Assembly: GCA_003157595.1 (NCBI GenBank)
Contig: PMKB01000307.1
Coordinates: 1-18,383 of the forward strand
DNA: 18,383 nucleotides
Direction of reading: 5' to 3'
Origin: Solirubrobacterales bacterium
Lineage (GTDB): Bacteria; Actinomycetota; Thermoleophilia; Solirubrobacterales; Solirubrobacteraceae
Position 1 is the stretch's first letter; the number at the start of each line of letters is the position of its first letter. Positions 1-6,422 of the stretch are shown here, one piece after another. A program made the position numbers and the translations under genes. Under the pieces are notes generated by a model that saw nothing but the letters and a program-made list of their open reading frames with translations, had not been told where the DNA came from and ran no database searches.

Positions 1-71
1 CGATCGAGATCTCGACGCCGTAGCCGGCGGCAACGCCCCGGCGCGGCCCACGCGACGCAATGCGGGCTCGA
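1..71. other. Window edge, no assignable gene
   Basis: These bases lie downstream of the MFS exporter stop codon on the minus strand. One minus-strand frame reads VAAGYGVEISI toward the window edge, which has a protein-like composition, but no start codon, ribosome site or family match can be fixed in so short a piece. It may be the beginning of a further gene beyond the window. Confidence 0.3.
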
Positions 72-1379
72 TCAGCTCGGCGTGGCGGCGCCGCCGTAGG
101 AGACGCCGGCGGCCGATGCTCGAGCCGACAGCGGCGATCCGTTCGCGCGTCGCAGGCGCCGCCGCGCCCCGAGTCCGATCCCGGCCGCGAGCACACAGGC
201 GAGCGCGCCGACGCCGAGGCCCGTGCGTGCGCCCGCCAAGCTGATGACCACCCCGATCAGCGGTCCGCCGATCGGCGTCGTGCCCTGCAGCGCCACGAAC
301 CACAGCGCCATCACGCGGCCGCGCATCGCGGGGTCGGCGGCGAGCTGGAGCGTCGAGTTGCCGCTCGACATGAACGACACACTCGCGCCGCCGACGAGCG
401 CCAGCGCGATCAGCTCGACCGCCAGCGTCGGCGCGAGCGCGGCCAGCGCGAGCGCGATCGCGAACGCCATCACAGCCAGCGTCACCGGGCGCAGGCCGGT
501 GCGACCGCGGGCCGCCACAACCAGCCCGCCGACGATCGCCCCCACGCCCATCGCGGCCGTCATGAAGCCGTAGCCCTCGGCTCCAGCGTGCAGCGCATGG
601 CTCGCCATCACGGGAAGCGAGACCTGGAACTCATATGCCAGCGTGCCGACCAGCGCCATCATCAGTAGCGGCACGATGATCTCCGGCGTCGCCCGTGCGT
701 AGCTAAGCCCTTCGCGCAACTGGCCCGACGCACGCGGCGCCGGCGGCGTCGGGTAGAGCTTGGAGCGCTCCATCGAGACCAGCGAGACGACCACGGCGAC
801 GAAGCTGGCGGCGTTGATCAGGAAGCACTCCCCTGTGCCGACGGTCGCGATCAGCACGCCCGCCACCGCCGGTCCGACAGCGCGGGCAACGTTCACCTGG
901 ACCGAGTTGAGGCTGACCGCGTTGCGCAGCGTGTCGGCCCCCACCATCTCCAGCATGAACGACTGGCGTGCTGGGTTCTCGAACGCGTTGTTCAGGCCGA
1001 GCACGACTGCCAGCACGCCGATCTCCCACAGCCGCACCGATCCGGTGATCGTCAGCACGCCCAGGATCAGCGCCTGCAGCCCCATCGCGGTCTGCAGGGC
1101 GACCATCAGGCGGCGCTTGTCGACGCGGTCGGCGATCACGCCGCCATAGGGGGCGAGCAGCAGGACGGGCAGCGTCTGCAGAGCCACGATCACGCCGAGC
1201 GCCGTCGCCGAGCCGGTCAGCGAGAGCACGAGCCAGGATTGCGCGGCCATCTGCATCCAGGTGCCGATCAGCGACGTGGCCTGACCGACGAAGAAACGGC
1301 GGTAGTTGGGCACCGCGAGCGCCGCGAAGGTGCGCCTGCCCGTGTCGCGCAGCGCCTCCTGGGCGTGATGCGGTGACAT
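72..1379 (-). CDS. MFS exporter of the MFS_3 (EntS-like) type
   Basis: Predicted 435-residue inner-membrane protein that probably exports a small hydrophobic or drug-like compound by proton antiport; the substrate is unknown. The N-terminus contains NYRRFFVGQATSLIGTWMQ, the opening typical of the MFS_3/transmembrane secretion effector family. A motif A loop between helices 2 and 3 (about residues 79-90, GGVIADRVDKRR) is intact. About twelve hydrophobic segments follow and the length is normal for the family. The ATG start at 1379 was chosen because the open frame further upstream overlaps the MarR gene; it leaves only two bases after the MarR stop, so translation is probably coupled. The nearest GGAG is about 14 bases upstream, too far to act alone. 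The pairing with a MarR gene suggests ligand-induced efflux. The family call is firm, the substrate is inference. Confidence 0.88.
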   Translation of the reverse strand: MSPHHAQEALRDTGRRTFAALAVPNYRRFFVGQATSLIGTWMQMAAQSWLVLSLTGSATALGVIVALQTLPVLLLAPYGGVIADRVDKRRLMVALQTAMGLQALILGVLTITGSVRLWEIGVLAVVLGLNNAFENPARQSFMLEMVGADTLRNAVSLNSVQVNVARAVGPAVAGVLIATVGTGECFLINAASFVAVVVSLVSMERSKLYPTPPAPRASGQLREGLSYARATPEIIVPLLMMALVGTLAYEFQVSLPVMASHALHAGAEGYGFMTAAMGVGAIVGGLVVAARGRTGLRPVTLAVMAFAIALALAALAPTLAVELIALALVGGASVSFMSSGNSTLQLAADPAMRGRVMALWFVALQGTTPIGGPLIGVVISLAGARTGLGVGALACVLAAGIGLGARRRLRRANGSPLSARASAAGVSYGGAATPS

Positions 1380-1381
1380 GT

Positions 1382-1831
1382 TCAACGCAGCCGCTCCGCC
1401 AGCGTCTCGAGTGCCGGGATCGAGCCGAGAACCGCCTCCCGAGCGGCAGGCTCGAGCGCGGCGAGGTGAACGGCCAGCGCAGCGCTGCGCTCGCGCTGGA
1501 TCCGCTCGCGCAACCGCCTTCCCGCCGCAGTCGCCTCGGCGAGCGCGACTCGGCGGTCGGCGGTGTCGGTGGTTCGACGCGCGAGGCCCGCCTCGCACAG
1601 ACACCCCAGCACCCGCGAGAGCATCGTCGGGTTGAGCGCCTCGCGATTGGCCAGCTCAGTGAGCGGCAGCGGCCCGTCGCGGACCACCGTGAAGAGCACC
1701 GAGATCTGCGTCGGCGTCAGCCCGCTGCCAGCCTTCGTCTCGCGCAAGCGTCGCGACAGCCGCCCGATCGCCGCCCGCAGCCTCGCGGCCGCGTCCTCGT
1801 CGCCGCCCCGTATCGTGTCGTTCTTGTTCAT
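1382..1831 (-). CDS. MarR family transcriptional regulator
   Basis: A 149-residue cytoplasmic repressor-like protein. The centre holds a winged helix-turn-helix: the recognition region reads LTELANREALNPTMLSRVLGCL and is followed by the wing with TADRR, the conserved D-x-R of MarR proteins. Flanking helices would form the dimer interface. A TTG at 1849 would add six residues, but the ATG at 1831 is preferred because the TTG lies inside a dyad and has no ribosome site. The gene is followed after two bases by the MFS exporter, so the two form an operon. MarR proteins usually repress their own operon and release DNA on binding a phenolic or drug-like ligand; the dyad at 1835-1850 fits self-repression. 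The ligand is unknown. Confidence 0.9.
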   Translation of the reverse strand: MNKNDTIRGGDEDAAARLRAAIGRLSRRLRETKAGSGLTPTQISVLFTVVRDGPLPLTELANREALNPTMLSRVLGCLCEAGLARRTTDTADRRVALAEATAAGRRLRERIQRERSAALAVHLAALEPAAREAVLGSIPALETLAERLR

Positions 1832-1834
1832 AAA

Positions 1835-1850
1835 CTTGCTTATCAGCAAG
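1835..1850. promoter_or_regulatory. Dyad, probable MarR operator
   Basis: CTTGCTTATCAGCAAG: six-base arms (CTTGCT/AGCAAG) around TATC, 14 of 16 positions symmetric. It ends four bases before the marR ATG on the minus strand and covers the predicted transcription start and ribosome-binding region. MarR operators are commonly AT-containing dyads of 15-20 bases with TTGC/GCAA cores, so self-repression is the natural reading. Confidence 0.65.
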
Positions 1851-1851
1851 C

Positions 1852-1880
1852 ATTCTATCGCACGGCGGCGTCCTCCGCAA
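1852..1880 (-). promoter_or_regulatory. Predicted promoter of the marR-MFS operon
   Basis: On the minus strand a -35-like TTGCGG (1880-1875) is separated by 17 bases from a -10-like TAGAAT (1857-1852). Transcription would start near 1845, inside the dyad, giving a leader of about 14 bases. The match is by eye; the -35 is weak and the -10 is good. Confidence 0.45.
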
Positions 1881-1956
1881 CCGCCGGTAGCTCAACGGGC
1901 CCACCGCCCGTCGACCGTTAGAAGCGCTCGTGTCTCCCCGGCGGTCGCTTGCGCGC

Positions 1957-2062
1957 GCGTCAGGAGCGGGCGCGCCGGGAGCGGGTGCGTGTCCGGCGCG
2001 CCCGCGCGGAGCACTCAAGCCGAACTTGCGTCGCGTGCTGCCCTCGCAAGCGTCAGGAGCGG
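1957..2062. repeat. Pair of 13-base direct repeats
   Basis: GCGTCAGGAGCGG occurs at 1957-1969 and again at 2050-2062, 80 bases apart. The second copy contains the stop codon of the hydroxylase gene. In GC-rich DNA this could be chance or a trace of a small duplication. Confidence 0.4.
1968..2003 (-). terminator. GC-rich stem-loop, possible terminator
   Basis: Perfect 11-base arms GGGCGCGCCGG (1968-1978) and CCGGCGCGCCC (1993-2003) enclose a 14-base loop. It lies about 50 bases past the stop of the hydroxylase gene in its direction of transcription and before the marR promoter. No T-run follows, as is common for actinobacterial terminator-like hairpins, so the role is inferred from position. 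Confidence 0.45.
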
Positions 2063-2721
2063 CTGCGACGCTGCCCGAAGGTTCCGAAGACGATGTCCCA
2101 CCACGGCGCGCTGATGCCGTACCCGTGCGTCTCGTCCTCGAAGTGGTGGCGCATGTGCAACTCGCGCAGACGGCGCTCGAGCGCAGTGCGCGGTTGGCGG
2201 TGGTGATGCAGCGCGTAGTGCAGCATGTCGTAGGCGAGGTATCCGGCGAGGAACCCGGCGCCCACAGCCCAGCCGAGCGGCGTACCAAAAATCGCGACGA
2301 AGACCACGAGGAAAAGCACCGCTAGCGGCACCGACACTGCGGGCGGCATCACGAGTCGCAGCGGGTCGTTCGGATGGTCGTGATGGACGCCGTGCACCAT
2401 CCAGTGCAGCCGCGCGCCGATCCCCTCCTCCGGCTCGAAGTGGAAGATCGCCCGATGGATCCAGTACTCGCTGAAGGTCCAGGCGATGTAGCCGCCGAGT
2501 GCGCCGAGCAGCGTACGCGGCACCGACTGCCCGGAGAGCGCGACCACGGTGAGCACGACGATCGCCGGGCCGAAGATCAGTGGCGGCACCACCGGATGCA
2601 CGCGCGACAGGCGGTCGAGCCACGCGCTGCGAAACATCGGCGGCGAGGCACGCAACACATCGGTGCGCGAGCCGCGAAGCTGCTGGTCACCGAGTGGGCT
2701 GTCGAGCGGGAGGTTGCGCAT
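2053..2721 (-). CDS. Fatty acid hydroxylase / sterol desaturase family membrane enzyme
   Basis: A 222-residue integral membrane di-iron oxygenase. The histidine clusters that bind the two irons are all present (numbered from the ATG at 2721): HRAIFH at 89-94, HGVHHDH at 110-116, HYALHHH at 168-174 and HMRHH at 189-193. Four hydrophobic stretches lie between them, and the length fits the family. The pattern and short size resemble the catalytic part of fatty acid 2-hydroxylases more than plant or yeast sterol desaturases, but the substrate cannot be read from sequence. Starts are possible at GTG 2730 and ATG 2721; neither has a clear ribosome site and ATG was chosen. It stands alone: marR lies about 220 bases downstream, beyond a hairpin, and the second MFS gene more than 300 bases upstream. 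Confidence 0.85.
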   Translation of the reverse strand: MRNLPLDSPLGDQQLRGSRTDVLRASPPMFRSAWLDRLSRVHPVVPPLIFGPAIVVLTVVALSGQSVPRTLLGALGGYIAWTFSEYWIHRAIFHFEPEEGIGARLHWMVHGVHHDHPNDPLRLVMPPAVSVPLAVLFLVVFVAIFGTPLGWAVGAGFLAGYLAYDMLHYALHHHRQPRTALERRLRELHMRHHFEDETHGYGISAPWWDIVFGTFGQRRSRS

Positions 2722-2871
2722 GCGGACCACGAGAACGTGTACTTCGCTTTATACCGCGTCCGCGCCTCGCCCTTCGCAGTAGCGCTTCGAAGACGGTCCA
2801 CGGACCGCCCGGCTGGGGCCCAAGACGTCGCGCCGCAACCGCCGCGGCGGGCTCGGCTGAGCAGTCGCTAC

Positions 2872-3102
2872 CTACGAGGGTCGCGAGGTCTCAGCACCCG
2901 GGCAGCGCAACAACGACTCGCGCACGCGACGCCGTAGCGCCTCACGCTCGCGAGCGTGCTGGTCGTCGACCCGGTTGCCAACCGACTCGGACTCCTTGTC
3001 CGCTGCCACCTGCTCCTCCATGATCGCGAATCCAATCACGCGGCGCGGACGGCTGCGCCGCCATTCCGTCACCAGGTGGTGGGCAAATGACTGCCCGGTC
3101 AA
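2872..3102 (-). CDS. Doubtful small ORF, hypothetical
   Basis: A possible 76-residue product starting at TTG 3102, five bases after the MFS stop, or a 49-residue product from ATG 3021. The shorter form is charged and helix-prone, starting MEEQVAADKESESVGNRV and rich in Arg and Glu, which is why it is listed. Neither start has a visible ribosome-binding site, no family was recognised, and the 16-base palindrome at 2943-2958 lies inside it. GC-rich DNA readily gives open frames of this length, so it may not be a gene. Confidence 0.22.
   Translation of the reverse strand: MTGQSFAHHLVTEWRRSRPRRVIGFAIMEEQVAADKESESVGNRVDDQHAREREALRRRVRESLLRCPGAETSRPS
2943..2958. repeat. Perfect 16-base palindrome
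   Basis: CACGCTCGCGAGCGTG is fully self-complementary with no spacer. It could be a protein-binding dyad, but at this base composition about one such palindrome is expected by chance in a window this size. Confidence 0.35.
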
Positions 3103-3106
3103 CTAG

Positions 3107-4285
3107 CTAGTCGGTTGACAGCGCGAGCACAAGCGGCGCCGCGCACAGGCTGACCAGCGCCAGCGCGAGAAAGGCCGGCGTCGGGTGATGCACCAGGACC
3201 GCGACGAGCAGGGCGATGACGAGCCCGCCGGCGTTGCCCGCGAGCCAAAGCAGCGCGGTCACGGTCCCGGCGTTGGCGCCGGCTCGGCGCTCGCTCAGCT
3301 CCAGGATCACGGGCAGGAGGGTGAGCAGCAGCAACCCGATCGCTACCAGGATGACTGCGTCGATCGCCACGACGTGCTCGAACGCCAGCAGTGCCGCGCC
3401 CGTGACGGTGACGATGATGGCGCCGGCGACCATGCTCCGTTCAGCCTTGCGGCTGACCACCAGCGGCGGCAGCACCGCGGCGCCGAGCGCACCGGCGAGC
3501 ACCATCGCCACAAGCAGCCCGCCGGCCGTGGTCGAGGAGATGCGGTAGTTGTGGAGCAGCGCCTGCAGCCACGTCGTCAGCGCGACGAAAGCCCCGAAAC
3601 CGATGAACAACAGGCCGCAGAGCACGCGTACGTTGCGATCGGCCCAGACCTCTCGCAAGGCGACGATCCCGAGCGCCACGTCCGGCTCGTCTTCTTCGCC
3701 AGCGTCGCGGTGGCGCATCTCGAACAGCAGCGCCCCGGCGGCGAGGACCGCGAAGGCAGCCTCCGCTTCCAGCAGCGCCTCCAGGTGCGCGCCGCCGAAC
3801 AGCGTGCCGAGCGTCAGCGCCAGCAACATCCCCAGGAAGATGCCGGCCGAACCGACGGCGATCCCGTGCGGCCGCAGACGCGGTGGCAGGTGCTCGCTCG
3901 CCACCTTCGTCACGGCGTTGAGCACGAGCGGCTGGCCGACCGCGACGAGTAGCTGACCGAGCAGCGCCCAGGCGAAGTCGGGCGCGATCAGCCGGGAGAG
4001 TCCGCCGAGCGCGGTCAGCGCGGCGCCGACCGCCAGCCATCGGTGGAAGGCGCGGTCGAGCAGCCGCCCGGCCGGCAGCGCGAGCACCACGTAGAACAGC
4101 GGGAAGATCTCGGCCAGCCAGCCGATCGCCGTCTCGGACACGTGGTAGTGGTGCGCACTCGCCGTCGTCAGCGGCGCGAACGTGAGCCACAGCAGCTGCG
4201 TCGCCGCGGCGAGCATCGCGTATGCCGCCACGGGCCGCCAACGGCGCACGTCGTCCGTCGCCTCGACTCCCGCCACCGCACTCAC
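3107..4285 (-). CDS. MFS transporter, FLVCR-like flavour
   Basis: A 392-residue inner-membrane protein with about twelve hydrophobic helices split by a charged cytoplasmic loop near residues 190-205 (RHRDAGEEDEPD). A degenerate motif A loop, GRLLDRAFHRW, lies at residues 73-83. The stretch GQPLVLNAVTKVASEHLPP after helix 4 recalls the conserved segment of FLVCR-type transporters; the substrate is unknown and this likeness is from memory. It is clearly a different subfamily from the exporter at 72-1379. The GTG at 4285 is chosen because TAGGA lies seven to eight bases upstream; the next ATG would remove the N-terminal arm. It is divergent from the FKBP gene across 86 bases. The ribosome site sits in the loop of a hairpin, listed separately. 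Confidence 0.85.
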   Translation of the reverse strand: MSAVAGVEATDDVRRWRPVAAYAMLAAATQLLWLTFAPLTTASAHHYHVSETAIGWLAEIFPLFYVVLALPAGRLLDRAFHRWLAVGAALTALGGLSRLIAPDFAWALLGQLLVAVGQPLVLNAVTKVASEHLPPRLRPHGIAVGSAGIFLGMLLALTLGTLFGGAHLEALLEAEAAFAVLAAGALLFEMRHRDAGEEDEPDVALGIVALREVWADRNVRVLCGLLFIGFGAFVALTTWLQALLHNYRISSTTAGGLLVAMVLAGALGAAVLPPLVVSRKAERSMVAGAIIVTVTGAALLAFEHVVAIDAVILVAIGLLLLTLLPVILELSERRAGANAGTVTALLWLAGNAGGLVIALLVAVLVHHPTPAFLALALVSLCAAPLVLALSTD

Positions 4286-4304
4286 GGCCGCATCCTAGCG
4301 GCCG
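4285..4304 (-). promoter_or_regulatory. Hairpin with the ribosome-binding site in its loop
   Basis: Seven-base arms CGGCCGC (4285-4291) and GCGGCCG (4298-4304) enclose a six-base loop. On the minus strand the loop reads TAGGAT, which contains the AGGA ribosome site of the MFS gene, and the first base of its GTG start closes the stem. It could be an RNA hairpin presenting or masking the ribosome site, or a DNA dyad bound by a regulator. Confidence 0.4.
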
Positions 4305-4356
4305 CCACGCGGACCGGCTTCGGCCGCGGCTCTGGCACCGTGCTGCCGCCTGAACC

Positions 4357-4362
4357 TATAGC
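4357..4362 (+). promoter_or_regulatory. -10-like hexamer before the FKBP gene
   Basis: TATAGC lies nine bases before the FKBP ATG. If used, transcription would start about two bases before the start codon, giving a leaderless message. A weak CTGGCA lies 19 bases upstream. No ribosome-binding site is visible before this gene, which fits a leaderless start. Confidence 0.3.
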
Positions 4363-4371
4363 CTGCTGGTC

Positions 4372-4977
4372 ATGTCATCCCGATACCTCGCCATCTGCTC
4401 CGCGATCGCCGCCGGCCTGATCGCCGGCTGCGGCTCCTCCACGAACAACTCCGACACCGCCCACATCCAGCTTCCGCCGTCGACGTCGCAGACGCTGACC
4501 TACTCCGCAACCTCGACCTCGACCTCGACGACCGCCACCAGCACGACGCCGGCAATAACCACGCCAAAGACCGGAGCGCTCGCAACCGAGCCCAAGATCA
4601 CGGTCCCGTCCGGCGCCGCACCCAAGGCGCTGGTCAAGACCGACCTGATCACCGGTACCGGCACGACCGCCGCCGCTGGCGACACCGTCACGGTCAACTA
4701 CGTCGGAGCGCTCTACAGCAACGGCAAGGTGTTCGACGCTTCCTGGAACCGCAAGGCGACCTATACCGTTCCCGGACCGCTGGGCACTGCTCCGGTGATC
4801 CTGGGCTGGAACCAGGGCATCGTCGGCATGCGCGTCGGCGGCCGGCGCGAGTTGATCATCCCACCCTCACTGGCCTACGGCGCGAAGGGTGAGCCACCGA
4901 CGATTCCGAAGAGCGCAACCCTGATCTTCGTCATCGACCTGCTCGGCGTCACGCCGGCGAGCGGAGCGAGCGGCTGA
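4372..4977 (+). CDS. FKBP-type peptidyl-prolyl cis-trans isomerase lipoprotein
   Basis: A 201-residue extracytoplasmic foldase. Residues 1-20 form a lipoprotein signal ending in the lipobox LIAGC, with Cys20 the acylation site. Residues 21-80 are a Ser/Thr/Pro-rich flexible linker. The FKBP domain runs from about 88 to 193, with pocket residues in the expected order: Tyr110 (VNYVG), Phe121-Asp122 (KVFDAS), Val142-Ile143 and Trp146 (VILGWNQG), Tyr169 (LAYGAKG) and Phe186 (LIFVIDL). It should therefore be catalytically competent, speeding proline isomerisation in exported proteins at the outer face of the membrane. The stop codon overlaps the proposed CTG start of tldD by four bases, so the genes are probably co-transcribed. 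Ser/Thr-rich linkers like this are common in actinobacterial lipoproteins. Confidence 0.93.
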   Translation: MSSRYLAICSAIAAGLIAGCGSSTNNSDTAHIQLPPSTSQTLTYSATSTSTSTTATSTTPAITTPKTGALATEPKITVPSGAAPKALVKTDLITGTGTTAAAGDTVTVNYVGALYSNGKVFDASWNRKATYTVPGPLGTAPVILGWNQGIVGMRVGGRRELIIPPSLAYGAKGEPPTIPKSATLIFVIDLLGVTPASGASG

Positions 4978-6422
4978 CGCCACTCGCACTCCTGCGCGAA
5001 CTCGCAGCCAGCCCGCCGGCGGGCTGCGAGTACGTTGAGGCGCGCTGGGTCGAGCGCACGTCGGAGCAGTTGCGCGTCAGCGCCGGTTGCGTCGACGGGA
5101 TTGAGTGCACGAGCGACGAGGGTGTCGGCATCCGCGTCGCCGTCCCCGGACACGGATTCGGCTTCGCGGCCACACGCGAGGCGACCAAGACAGGGCTCGA
5201 GCTGGCGCTCGCTCGCGCGGTGGCGATCGCGCGAGCGCTGCCGGCGTCGTCGCCGCGCGCTCCGTGGCCTGCGGTTTCCCCTGCTCGCGGCCATTGGGCT
5301 AGCGCCTGCAAGATCGATCCTTTCGCGCTCTCGCTGGACGAGCGCCTTGAGCTGCTGCTGAAGGCCGAGGCGCTGATGCGCGGCGATCCGCGCATCGTCC
5401 GGGGCGTCGCCGAGTCGCTTGCAATCCGCACCGTCGTCGCCTTCGCCTCCAGCGACGGCGCCGCATTCACGCAGGAGCGCACCGAGTGCGGGGGCGGGAT
5501 CAGCGCCTACGCCGCGGCGGACGGCGAGTCGCAGCTGCGCTCCTACCCGAGCGGTCACGGCGGATCGGTCGCGCTGGCCGGCCACGAGCACCTGTTGGCG
5601 CTCGATTTGCCCGCGCATGCTCCGCGGGTCGCCGAGGAGGCGCTCGCGTTGCTGAGCGCCGCGCCGTGCCCGGCCGGGCGCACGACGCTGGTGGTCGGCG
5701 ACGAGCAGCTCGCGCTGCAGATCCACGAGTCGATCGGCCACGCGCTCGAGCTCGACCGAATCCTGCTCGGCGAGGCCTCATACGCCGGGGCGAGCTGGGT
5801 CTCGCCGACCGACGTGGGCACGCTGCGCTATGGCTCGCCGCTGCTGGCGATCAGTGCGGACGCGACGCTCCCGGGCGGTCTGGGCTCGTTCGGTTGGGAT
5901 GACGAGGGCGTCGCCGCGCAGCGCACGATGCTAATCGAGGACGGTGTCCTACGGGCAACGCTGTCGGACCGCGAGTCGGCCGCGGCGATCGGCGCGGCCT
6001 CGGGCGGCGCGGCCCGCGCCGACGGCTTCGCGCGCCAGCCGATCGTGCGGATGACGAACGTGTCACTCGAGCCCGGCGACGCAGGGACACTCGAGCAGCT
6101 GATCGCGGACGTGCCAAGCGGCGTCTACATGGAGACCAACCGCTCGTGGTCGATCGATGATCGCCGGCTGCACTTCCAGTTCGGCACCGAGATCGGCCGC
6201 GAGATCCGCGACGGAAAGCTCGGCCGGCTGTTGCGCAACCCCACTTACGCCGGCGCCACGCCGCAGTTTTGGAACTCGCTCGATGCCGTCGCGAGCGCGC
6301 CGGCGTGGCGACTGTGGGGACTGCTCAACTGTGGCAAGGGCGAGCCCGGGCAGTACGCGCACGTCTCGCACGGCACGCCGCCCGCCCGCTTCAGGGATGT
6401 AGAGGTCGGGGTCCTGCGGTGA
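4974..6422 (+). CDS. tldD: TldD metalloprotease subunit, CTG start
   Basis: Catalytic zinc subunit of the TldD/TldE peptidase, a cytosolic heterodimer that trims unfolded or modified peptides, such as microcin B17 precursor and CcdA in E. coli. The metal motif HESIGHALELD is intact (His251, Glu252, His256), and the third ligand Cys453 lies in LNCGKGEPGQ. The first ATG/GTG/TTG codon in frame is TTG at 5070, but the frame is open upstream and encodes TldD-like sequence (ALLRELAASPPAGCEYVEA). CTG at 4974 has GGAG seven bases before it, overlaps the FKBP stop as CTGA, and gives 482 residues against 481 in E. coli; TTG would give 450 and cut the N-terminal domain. Its stop overlaps the tldE GTG as GTGA. 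The family is secure, the exact start is inferred. Confidence 0.92.
   Translation: MTPLALLRELAASPPAGCEYVEARWVERTSEQLRVSAGCVDGIECTSDEGVGIRVAVPGHGFGFAATREATKTGLELALARAVAIARALPASSPRAPWPAVSPARGHWASACKIDPFALSLDERLELLLKAEALMRGDPRIVRGVAESLAIRTVVAFASSDGAAFTQERTECGGGISAYAAADGESQLRSYPSGHGGSVALAGHEHLLALDLPAHAPRVAEEALALLSAAPCPAGRTTLVVGDEQLALQIHESIGHALELDRILLGEASYAGASWVSPTDVGTLRYGSPLLAISADATLPGGLGSFGWDDEGVAAQRTMLIEDGVLRATLSDRESAAAIGAASGGAARADGFARQPIVRMTNVSLEPGDAGTLEQLIADVPSGVYMETNRSWSIDDRRLHFQFGTEIGREIRDGKLGRLLRNPTYAGATPQFWNSLDAVASAPAWRLWGLLNCGKGEPGQYAHVSHGTPPARFRDVEVGVLR

Larger units (their letters stand above)
2731..3106. other. Mostly non-coding interval between the hydroxylase and second MFS gene
   Basis: This interval of about 375 bases contains no recognisable gene family. 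A -10-like TATAAA reads on the minus strand at 2753-2748, about 20-30 bases before the hydroxylase start, without a convincing -35. A perfect 16-base palindrome, CACGCTCGCGAGCGTG, lies at 2943-2958. A doubtful small reading frame, listed separately, covers the part nearest the MFS gene. Confidence 0.5.

Noticed and set aside
60..668. 202-codon plus-strand open frame opposite the first MFS exporter
   Set aside because: Arg/His/Asp/Gln-rich shadow of the MFS gene on the other strand.
3098..3119. GTCAAC/GTTGAC inverted repeat with a CTAGCTAG core at the end of the second MFS gene
   Set aside because: Six-base arms with a ten-base loop overlapping the stop codon. It is too weak to call a terminator.
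4875..5741. 288-codon minus-strand open frame across FKBP and tldD
   Set aside because: No motif, start signal or family resemblance. It mirrors two supported plus-strand genes.
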